Shown here one piece after another: positions 23,501 to 32,100 of a stretch of 64,000 bases of DNA. The translations under genes and the position numbers were made by a program. The stretch is from Tribonema minus (taxonomy: Eukaryota; Sar; Xanthophyceae; Tribonematales; Tribonemataceae): assembly GCA_017506865.1 (NCBI GenBank), contig JAFCMP010000098.1, positions 62,001 through 126,000 of the forward strand. The letters run 5' to 3'. How positions within the stretch are numbered: position 1 is the stretch's first letter; each line of letters starts with the position of its first letter. The notes under the pieces are model-generated. The model was not told where the DNA came from. It made no database searches and saw only the letters and a list, made by a program, of their open reading frames with translations.

Positions 23501-24624
23501 TCCATCAACCCCGTCCCCAGCTTCTAAAGCATGCGTCTATCATACTCGTACCCTTTGTGCAGCTGCACTTTGGGTCATTTGAGGCGCGCGTGCCCGCAGC
23601 CGTGTCGGTGGTGTGGATGGCCATCACCGGCAGCCTGCTGGCAATCGTGTGGCGGTACATCCCCGTCAAGGCGCCCAAGTTTGACCGCGGCGTGAAGGCG
23701 CGCTTTGAGAAGGTATGTATGCACGGTGGTCGCTCCCGATGGGCGCCCAGGTGTTGTCAGTGCAACGCATTTCGGTACCTGTATGCCAAACACAATCTCG
23801 GTACCTGTACGACACTCGAGTACCTGTACGACACTCGAGTGTCGTACAGGTACCGAGATGCGTTGTATCGACAACACTTGAGTGTCATACAGGCACCGGG
23901 ATGCGTTGCATCCACAACACCTGGGCGCACACAGAAGGCATGCGCCGCACACTGCGTGCAGAGCACACTTCAGTCTGAAAGACAATCGTAGGGACATTCA
24001 TTACCCACTGCGTGCATTGTTTTTTTCTGATTGCAGTCTTAGAAGTACTCACGAAAACAAATGCAAGCCGCAGGGCGTCGCTTTGTTGTCGTCGTCACTG
24101 ATAAAGACAAGGCAGCAAGCTGTTGTTGGGCCGGGCGGTCAAGTCGCTGGGGAACTGGGTAACTGCCCTTCGAGGGAGTGGTCTGAACTACGCATATGAG
24201 CTATGTGGCACGGCGATCGCTGGGGTGATGCACTAGTTGCACCTCGATCAAGGCTCTGCATTGACTTTCACTGGTCAGCTGCGTGTCCAGCCAGCCGCCT
24301 TAGGGTTAGGGTTAGGGTGAGGTTAGGGTTATAGTTAGGTTAGGGTGACAACGGCGTCATGCGCGTGCAGCAGCACAATGCGGGTTGCATTTTTGAGTGC
24401 CACCTACGCAGTTGACCACGGGTCGCATTTGTGCAGGCAGTGTGGCAGATGCGGATCGAGGGCATTTGTGTGTGATTTTGTTGAACTTCTGAAGTGACAC
24501 TACATGCCCTTGCACACCGCCGCCATCTGCAACAACTCACCCCAAGAATGCTGCGTCAATGCACCTTTTGCTGCCAATGCAGGTGAACCTCCTCAATGCC
24601 TTCAAGAAGAAGGACGCCGCATAA
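11444..24624 (+). CDS. BASS-family sodium-dependent transporter, plastid-targeted
   Basis: Probable Na+-coupled carrier of the bile acid:sodium symporter (BASS/SBF) family, in the plastid envelope by inference. Exons: 11444-11588, 13524-13743, 15782-15918, 17864-18129, 19083-19145, 20575-20646, 21242-21280, 21624-21698, 22981-23049, 23563-23712 and 24583-24624. Phases close exactly and give 425 residues. The N-terminus is a signal peptide (MKLLCLATVLACC) followed by a Phe-type transit motif (AQSFSALPASRAAF). The core shows family hallmarks: TLSPRDFVNVLKRP, GGQASNLCTYIANGNVALSV, MTTITTLGAIVMTPLL, a late RTMAIETSMKSS motif and 8-10 hydrophobic segments. BASS members move pyruvate, glycolate or other organic anions; substrate is not decidable here (BASS2-type pyruvate is one option). 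The CDS occupies 1.28 kb of 13.2 kb, and most introns carry copies of neighbouring exon edges. Confidence 0.93.
13700..14175 (+). repeat. Copies of BASS exon 2 end and donor
   Basis: The real donor is at 13,744. The exon end (AAGGACCCCGCCATGTTCGC) plus GTGAGC recurs with boundaries near 13,838, 14,063 and 14,157, each followed by the same GTGGCATGCCTCAGCA intron stretch. Four copies in all, one functional by phase. Confidence 0.9.
15640..15700 (+). repeat. Copy of BASS exon 3 start and acceptor
   Basis: A TAG acceptor-like site followed by the exon 3 start (GAGTACTTCACAGGCGG) lies about 135 bp before the real acceptor at 15,781. Similarity stops after roughly 45 bases and there is no donor, so it is not a complete exon. 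Confidence 0.85.
16340..17863 (+). repeat. Ladder of BASS exon 4 acceptor/start copies
   Basis: The exon 4 start (ATGCCGGCGCTCGCGTACG) with a preceding AG recurs near 16,357, 16,530, 16,650, 16,790, 16,942, 17,111, 17,247, 17,413, 17,570 and 17,711; the live exon starts at 17,864. Spacing is about 140-170 bp in the last seven. Copies extend 40-95 bases into the exon and then break off without a donor. Several are mostly third-position variants of the live exon. Each is preceded by a related intron stretch containing TTGAAGT and a CTTGCCACGCAG-like acceptor. Confidence 0.92.
18130..18870 (+). repeat. Ladder of BASS exon 4 end/donor copies
   Basis: After the real donor at 18,130 the exon end (GCCCTCGGCATTGCGCGCTC and the following GTGGAG) recurs with donor boundaries near 18,327, 18,467, 18,669 and, more degenerate, 18,800-18,880. 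The first copy covers about 125 bases of exon. Confidence 0.9.
19165..19947. mobile_element. MITE-like element in BASS intron
   Basis: Ends are inverted (GTAGAGTT at the left, AACTCTAC at the right, partly matching for about 19 bp) and are flanked by TAATA on both sides, a possible 5-bp target duplication. Inner arms repeat CGAATAACTAACG in both orientations, forming a foldback at 19,203-19,243. No transposase frame is seen, so it would be non-autonomous. It begins 20 bp after the exon 5 donor. Confidence 0.6.
20482..20511 (+). repeat. Poly-C tract
   Basis: An uninterrupted C run of about 30 bases lies in the BASS intron before exon 6. Its length is likely to vary and to be error-prone in sequencing. 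Confidence 0.9.
20810..20872 (+). repeat. Copy of BASS exon 6 end and donor
   Basis: The sequence CCGCGGTCGCACAGGTGAG recurs about 185 bp downstream of the real donor at 20,647, followed by a related intron stretch. Confidence 0.8.
22820..22870 (+). repeat. Copy of BASS exon 9 start
   Basis: CTCAGGTGTCTTTGCGCAC resembles the live acceptor and exon 9 start at 22,981 (CAGGTGTCTTCGCGCAC). It breaks off after about 25 bases. Confidence 0.7.
23295..23355 (+). repeat. Copy of BASS exon 10 start
   Basis: About 255 bp before the live acceptor, CCCTTTGTGCAGCTGCACTT and the next 30 bases repeat the exon 10 start almost exactly, then diverge. Confidence 0.9.
23742..23930. mobile_element. Foldback element, GGTGTTGTC family, copy 2
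   Basis: It begins GGGCGCCCAGGTGTTGTC and ends CAACACCTGGGCGC. The core holds several inverted copies of GGTACCTGTACGACACTCG, making a nested palindrome. It lies in the last BASS intron, 30 bp after the exon 10 donor. Confidence 0.6.
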
Positions 24625-26175
24625 GCGCAGGGCACTCCTGCAGTTACATGTCAGTTACATGTCCGCTGCTCAGCGCTGCACCCAGCAGACACACGACGCT
24701 GCACGCGACGACAACACAACGAGGGCAGTGGGCCGTACGACGGCTGCGCCACCTGCCTAGTGGCGCACGCGCACGCACCATAGCTAGGGTTAGGGTAGCC
24801 CTAACCCTAACCCTAAGTCAGGTCCCTCGCACACACGCGCCTGCGCCTGTCACCCTACACAAACACACACCCCAAATCGGTTTAGGACCCTGCACAAATG
24901 AAAACAGTCTGTTACTTCCCTTTCGTGGCATTACTTGAGTGACGGTGAAATGCCTGACTGATGTACATGGTGTTTGTGTGCAAGCTGATGTGCTTTGATC
25001 ACCATTGATTTAACTTGAAGCTGACCACATCAAATTTGAAGATGAACACTGTGGCATGGGCATGTGGTGTGTCAGCCTGTGCATTCCCGTTTGCCTTTTC
25101 AGCGCAAGTGCTAGAGGTTGACTTTGCTCTTCACCTGCAGAACTGCTCACTTCGCCATACTGCACGTGCTGCCAGAGACAATGCGCATCTTACGTCATGG
25201 CCTGCTTCTGGCATGATGGAGTGCGGTTCGTTGCTGCCTCTAATGCATCATTCTGCAACATTTTGTGCATGGCCTGTGTACATATCATACCCGCAAGTAT
25301 TACCTGGTGACCAAGGGAACATCACACTGGTGAGGGTATTCACACCGTGCACAGGGTGCAGGAGCGCCCTAGGCTTAGGTCTTGATGTTCGCTATTTTGG
25401 AGTGTTCATGCTGGCCCCTTCTCCCCGACCGAGCCCTCACCAGCCCGCGACGCGATGCGGACGTGCAACAAACCGCAAAGGGTGGTGCAGCACGCCGGTG
25501 AGTGCGTCCGTGGGTCATCGCAGCTTGGCCTCAAAAAAAATTTCGATCACCGGCCTGTGCTTGCGAGCCTGCCATGGCTCAACTCCTGGACGTGACCCCC
25601 CCCACCCCCCCCTGCTGCATTCTGTAGTGCAGGGGCGTGTCGACAGACCTGACAACTTCTCTACGGGCATGGCATTCCCGAGCATCTCCAATGTGCTCAG
25701 CGTTGTCCAACATGGGCACAAGCGGCACGCAAGGCAGCATCACGCGGCAGATGCTGCAGTTCGCACTCTGACACGTGCGCTAATTTCTGGTTGCGCAGTA
25801 CCCGGGCGCAGCGCTGCCCCCCGGTAACTGTACAACACGAAACGACCTGGTGCACTTGAACCTGACCTTGATGCCACAGCCCTTGTGCGCCACAAGTCAG
25901 CACCGCTGTGCGCTGTTGCCCCCCCCCCCCCGCCCCCCTTCCCCGCACTCATCCTTAAAGTCAATCCCAGTGATGTTTTGCAACAGCGCGTCGGCTCTGC
26001 CCCAGCCTTCCAGCCCCGCCCACTTCGCTCAACCGTGCACGACCACGCTGCGCGCGTTCGGCTCCGGCCGCAGCCCCGCGCGCCCGAAGTCGTACAGGAT
26101 GAGATCGCTGCGCAGCATAACCTTGGGGGTTAGGGTTAGGGTGAGCACCAGCACCCGCTCAAATGTCGTCCTTGT
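24625..26175. other. Convergent intergenic region with telomere-like repeats
   Basis: This lies between the BASS stop and the unknown minus-strand gene. It holds a head-to-head TTAGGG/CCCTAA junction at 24,785-24,815 and a TTAGGG run near 26,128. Long frames at 25,015-25,827 (plus) and near 26,020-26,110 (minus, LRSDLILYDFGRAGLRPEP) have no supporting splice pattern or family match, so I do not call them genes. Confidence 0.4.
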
Positions 26176-26345
26176 TCAGCTGCACTGTGCGCAGCGGGTC
26201 GTCACTCGCCTGCATCTACCCCAGCAGCGGCTCGCTGAGGGTTAGGCTTAGAGTTAGGGCTCAGCGGCTTGCTTAGAGTTAAAGTTAGATTTAGGGTTAG
26301 GGTTTCGCTTCGGGTTAACGTTGGAGTTAGGGTGAGGGTAACGAA
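26125..26345. repeat. Degenerate interstitial telomere-like tract
   Basis: Runs of TTAGGG and variants (TTAGGCTTAGAG, TTAGGGCTC, TTAGATTTAGGG) fill most of about 200 bp around the end of the unknown minus-strand gene. It is the longest degenerate stretch of this motif in the window. Confidence 0.8.
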
Positions 26346-28256
26346 TAGGCCCGGTTGACCTGCCCGCCATGATGCTGCCAACACCCGCAACCGCGAGCGG
26401 CAAACCGAGGTACTGCTCCACCGTCGCCACGTGCATGCGGAGCGCCGCCCACTGCCGCACCGCCGGCAGCTGCGCAAAGCCCTCTGGATCAGCGTGGCGG
26501 GGGTTGGCGAACCGCGATGGCACCCGCTTGGGCGGGTTCATGCGGTTCTTGCAGTGGCACCACAAGTGGCAGTAGGCGCGGCATGCCGCGCAGCTGTCTG
26601 TGGTGAAGCTGTCCGGGCAGCAAGGCAGACGCGTGTTCCTTGGTCACATGTACTACATGGTGGTTCTCAGACAGTATGTTCATGAAAGCTCTAGGACTGA
26701 TCGACGAGGCGCAATGCAACGGCGCGCGCCTGCTTGTGGAGCACCGCTTGCAGCAGACTGACGAACCAGCTGTGCGCCGACCAGCTATCTGCACCGATGC
26801 CAGAAAAGCGATGGAGCAGTCGGCGTGCCAACAGCGGCATGCCATCTGGCTAGGGTGGTATGGTACTGTGTATGACAGCATGCACATGATGAGAGGAACT
26901 GTCAAGAAACGACCTCCAATTCATACTGCGTCTGGTCTGCTTACGTATACGTGTGAGCAGCAGAGGAAATCGGCGTGGCAGGGGAATGCAGCAGCTCATC
27001 AGAGCCCATATGCTCGGAGAGTTGGCGCGCCTGCACGGCACGCATGACAGCCGCAGCGCTTTTGGCACCCATATCCAACATCCATTGGTACACGTCAGGT
27101 GGTGGGCAGACAGACTGGTTGCTGCTTGGTGGATAGCCCCATGTGATACTTGCACAGCAGGTGCGGGGGGGGGGGGCTGGGTGGGGGGGTGATGGGGATG
27201 GGATTTGACGAGTGTGGGTTGGGTTGGGGGGGTAAGGTAGATGGATGGATTAGGTGGTGGGTGTAGGTGGTGTAGGTGTAGGAGTGGCTTGCAAGGCAGG
27301 GCGTGCTGGAGCGGCGTCAGCGATAGATCTATATTTGTACCCACACTGTCAACTCCAAGTCCTGTGGCCCAAGCGCTCGTTGATTAGTTTCCGTAACAAG
27401 ATGCATTCACTAGCAGATGCGACATACTTGGAGCATCTACAGTTCTGAGGGGGGGCCACAGACGATGTTACTGTTCATGATGCACAGCGAGGCTGGCAGG
27501 CAGGCATGCAAGCAGGCAATGCACCTTATACACGCCCCCAGGCGATCGGTGCGACCCCCCCCCACCCGTGTACTGTTCATATGTCAGCGACAGTCTGGGT
27601 TGGTGTTGATCGCTTTCGACGCTCGAAGCACGTCCCACCACGGTTTGCTGGTGCGCTATGAAACCACGGGTGTGGCAAATTGCAAAACCACTCGCAAATC
27701 ATGCTCGACTCCACATGGGCAAGTATGTATGTACCAGAACTTAAATGATTGTCAGCGACCCGTTTTCCCATGTGCGATGATGAGGGAGTGAGCGTGAAGG
27801 TGCAGCTCTGTTGCAGGTTGCGCTTGCAGCGGGTCGAGATCACTACACCATTCCACGTTTGTGTTTTGCGTTGAGCCAGGGCCTTGCATCAGGCGAACAC
27901 ATGCAATGCCATGCTGCGGGGAGGCAACGTCGTGCCTGACAGACGGCAGCACCAAATGTCCTGCCTCTGCCGCTTTTCGGGTAACACCACATCTAGCGCG
28001 AAACACACACAAAAGTTTTTTCGGCAACTTCAATCGTTACCCGAACTTCCGAGAATAAAAAATGCGCTGGCATCGGCATCGTATCTGCATCGATGAGATG
28101 TCTCACCTGCATCCATCTGAGCATCGTATCGTGGCGCGTGCGTTGCGGCGGGGTTGCAGTGCGATGCCAGCTGAGCCCTACTGCAGATTCGAGCGTATTC
28201 AGCGCATTCTCTGCAGCAATACCACTTGCGCTGGAGGGCTCCTCGCGAGCAGCCAT
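26176..28256 (-). CDS. Small Cys-rich protein of unknown function, four-exon model
   Basis: I do not recognise this gene. Proposed exons: 28256-28107, 27114-26945, 26608-26360 and 26209-26176. Phases close and give 200 residues. Exon 1 starts at an ATG (MAAREEPSSASG) and ends in a strong donor (CAG|GTGAGA). The third exon carries a tight cysteine cluster, DSCAACRAYCHLWCHCKN (C-x2-C-x3-C-x3-C-x-C), that could bind zinc, then a basic, Pro-rich stretch and a hydrophobic tail (VEQYLGLPLAVAGVGSIMAG). No signal peptide is evident. The terminal exon is very short; reading on past 26,360 into telomere-like repeats would give another C-terminus. The model rests on open frames, splice sites and phase only. 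Confidence 0.45.
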
Positions 28257-28404
28257 GTACTAATGTGAACCCTAAGATTTGATGCGCAGATGCGCATCTC
28301 TTCATCAAACCAACACACGCCTTGGAGATTAAACCCTTCGCAGATTTGCGTAGTTCACATGTCCAGGAGGCTGGTGTCCTGAAGGGATCTGTGCCTGCGA
28401 AAAC

Positions 28405-28644
28405 TCAAAGTGCTGATTCCAGGCCGCGCAAGCGACTGCACCACATGTTCAGAGGCTCATATGCCCAAATGATTTCTTTGCCTGAAAAACCTCCAAAGTA
28501 CTCATTCCAAGCTTCGACTCTGTCACACCACGTGTCAAGGCCCTCTTCAATGCTCGTCAGCAATGCCTGCATGTTGAAAGCAGAGCGTCTCCCATTCACG
28601 TTCACAAAGTTTGTACGCATGGTGAGACTGCTGGGCTGCTGCAC
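28405..28644 (-). CDS. Unassigned reading frame, possible exon
   Basis: A 79-residue frame with protein-like composition (TSIEEGLDTWCDRVEAWNEY, FGGFSGKEIIWAYEPLNMWC) sits upstream of the Cys-rich gene on the same strand. An acceptor-like CAGCAG precedes it, but no convincing donor was found and the frame ends in TGA. It may be a small separate gene, an exon of the neighbour, or chance. Confidence 0.2.
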   Translation of the reverse strand: MQQPSSLTMRTNFVNVNGRRSAFNMQALLTSIEEGLDTWCDRVEAWNEYFGGFSGKEIIWAYEPLNMWCSRLRGLESAL

Positions 28645-29162
28645 TGAGCATCAGCTAGCAGAATCTTCACAAGTCGTCAGACAACCTGCATCACAGCACG
28701 CGCAGGCGCACTTGCAGCAGTATGAGCCGAGCATCAAAGAGCTACTACACGGCAGCTGTGAGTTATTGACAAGCCTCTCTCTGTACTGGCCTGCGCCCAA
28801 TGGAACGCGGGCAATCTCGTGGCGTGTCAAGCCTCAGATGGGCTGCGATTGATGCAGCTGCCATCGGCCCCAAACGCCGTCAGCTTAGGCGGCGCAACAG
28901 CCACGCGCTGCAGCGCCCTGTGAGCCGCCAATGCCTACATGCCCGCCAGTCAAAATTCCCGCTGGCGTTCGCGCGCGAGAGCTGCGAGGCATCCGTATGG
29001 GCTGCTGCGCCTTGTGTACAAACGAGCATGCGGTTCGCGAGCCATCGCTCAGCCAATGTGCGCTGAGACACAGACGCGCTTTACGTCTGCCCATCCGAAC
29101 ATCGCCGCCGCCGCAGTTGACGCGTCTGAGCACCATTCACACGCGCTCTCATGATTAGAGTC

Positions 29163-32100
29163 TCATCCCCTCCGCAGGTTGTTGAGCCGTGCTTCGAGCT
29201 CGCTCATCTGCGCGTCGCCGCCGCCGCCGCCGCCGCCGCCTGCTGGCGGCGGCTCGTCCCTGTCGTCGCCGCCGCCGCCGCCTCCGCCCATGGGCTGCGC
29301 CACCTGCTGCTTCTGCGCAGCGGGTTCGGCGGCGGTGTCCAAGGCGCCACCGCCCTGCGGCGCCACCGGCACGTTTTCGCCTGCATCGCGGCGGCGAGCG
29401 ACGAGGCGCCGGTGAGATGGGGGGCACAATGGGGCGGCCATGGCAAGAACTGCATCGCGAGTGACATACACAGCATCGAGTGCACACCTGTACTACCACT
29501 GTACATGGTGTGTTCAGGCGCACTGGGCATGGTCGTGGTTCGCAGTGCCAGCGTCGCAAACCCACCGCCCTGCGGCGCCACCGGCACGTTTTTGCCTGCG
29601 TCACGGGGGCGACCGACGGCGCTTCGGTGAGACCGGGCGTACTGGGGGCTGGCGTGGGCAGAAACAATTTTTCCGTGCACGCAGGTGACGTATGCGGCAT
29701 ACGAGTACCTGTACTAGCAGGTTCTTCAGGCGTGCTGGGCAGAGTCGCCGTCCTTGACCTGATTGACGAACATTTTACCTGATGCATCCCAGCCCTAACC
29801 CTACGCCGACCCCCCCTTAACCCGAGCTGTGACACAAATTCAGCCCCCAAATTTGCGTCACAGCTCGGGTTAAGCCCCAGCCCCCAGCCGCGCTCGCCCA
29901 CCAATGGTGATGTCGATCTCGTCAAGGACGTGATCGACGAACATACTCCCTGATGCACCCTAACTTGAACCCTTCACCTACTCCCAATACCCCCCCCCCC
30001 CCCAAACCACAACCTCAACCCAAACTAATTCCTAGCCCCCAGCCGTGCTCACTCACCCATGGTGATGCCGATCTCGTCGAGGACGTGGCTAACAAACATT
30101 CTACCTGATGCATCCCAACTCTATCCCTACACCTACTCCTAACCCTACTCACCCCCCCCCTTTACCCTACCCTCCCCCCCCCCCCCCCCCCCCCCCCCAA
30201 ACCCTACTCAACCCCTCCCTTAACCCTCCGTGCTCACTCACCCATGGTAATGCCAATCTCGTCGAGGACCTGGTTGACGATGGCCTCCTACCTGATGTAT
30301 CCCAACTCTTGCCCTAACCTTAACTCAGACCCAATCCTAGCCCCATCCCGCGCTCACTCACCCATGGTTATGCCAATTTCGTCGAGGACCTGGTTGACAA
30401 CCGTTCTATCTAATGCATCCCGACTCTAGCCCTGTACCTACGTTAATACTACGCTCCCCTAACCCTAATCTTAAGCCAAAGAAATTCCCAAGACAGCCTT
30501 TCTCACTCACCCATGGTGATGCCAATCTCGTCGAGGACCTGGTTGACGATGGCGTCCTCCGCGTCGGCGTCGCCCTCCTCGTTCATGACGTCGTCCAGGG
30601 CGTCCCCCATGAGCTCGCTCGTCATCTGGCAGCGCGGGGGCAGATGAGCAGCAAAAGGAAGGAGCGTCAACCCCAGCCTTGACCCTGGTATCAAAACTGA
30701 CCCCCACTTTGCGTTCGTGAGCACTGGGTTGAAGTGCACAGCGCGCTCGTCAACCGGCAGCGGCGCAGGGGCGGCGGGGCGTGAGATGTGGCATTAAATA
30801 CTGACCCTTGAGCAAGGTCCAGGTGTCGCCTGTGGGCTCGCTCGTCTTCTGGCAGGATCGCAGGCGCAGGGGCGAGAGCAGAAGCATTCAACAACTCAAA
30901 ACAAACCCTAACCCTGAGTGGCGTCGCGCACGTGAGACCACGCCTCAAGCATCAAACGCCTCAAGCAACCCTACCCTAACCTAACCCTGACCCTATCCCT
31001 AACAGAGCTTCAGAATGCCGCCACTCGCGCTGCCTTGATACGCGGAATATGGTCCAGAAAGGGCTGCGTGACAGGCTCATGCAACAGTTGTATGAATATC
31101 ATTTGTTGGAGCAACCACCTAGATTATTTGTAACATAAAAGGAGTGCCTTTTGCAGGGCCCAGGGCACAGCAAAAGTGCATTTGTGGCCGGCACAACGCA
31201 CTGCGTGGCCTGTGTGCAGGGTGCACAATCAATGTCTGGCCAGTCGCTTCACTAGCTTGTGATCAGAGTCACTGAGTTGTAAGTCGAGAAGTGGTGCCAC
31301 GTACCTCTTGCCGCTCGTTCTCCCTGGCAAACTCCATCATGATCTTCTGCAGCGCGGGCACGTTGACCTGCTTGTTGAGCTGCACCATGGCCTTGGTCAC
31401 GTCCTGTGCACAGGTGCAGAGAACAGTTCACATGTGTGCGTGAGAGAGTGAATGTTGTACTCCCCCCTGTTTCCCCCCCTCCGTGGGTGAGGAGGAGAGG
31501 GTACTCAACTTCAAGAGAAGTATAGAAATGGTGTCTTGTTGAGCTGCACCATGGCCGTGGTCACGTCCTGTGTGCACACGCGCAGAGAACAGTGCACACG
31601 TGTGAGTGAATGAGATTGAACCAAAAGATCGTAGAGCTCGAGGTGACGAGGAGGGATGGTGTGTAATCCGAGAGAAGTATAAAAATGGTGTCTTGTTGAG
31701 CTGCGCCATGGCCTTGATCACGTCCTGTGCACACGCGCACAGAGCAATGCACATGTGTGAGTGAAAGGTGTTATCTCCCCCCCCTTCCCCCCTTCCCTCC
31801 CGTTCCCGTGGGTGGGGTGGTGTGTAAGTCAAGAGAAGTATGAAAATGGTGTCTTGTTGAGCTGCACCATGGCCTTGGTCACGTCCTGTGCACACGCGGG
31901 GAGAGGAATGCACATGTGGGAGTGAATGTCATGCTCCCCCCCCCTTCCCCCCTTCGCTCCCCCTCCGTGGGTGGGGAGCAGGGGGTACTCTACTTCAAGA
32001 GAAGTGTGAAGACAACAGGGTTCATCTGAGGACAGCGTGACATGAGCGCCGGCAACCGCTGTCAGCAAACGCCACTCGGAGGACTTATTGCGCGCATGAT

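Noticed and set aside
25015-25827. 270-residue plus-strand reading frame
   Set aside because: It has no recognisable motif, mixed low-complexity composition and no splice or neighbour support; long chance frames are common in this GC-rich DNA.
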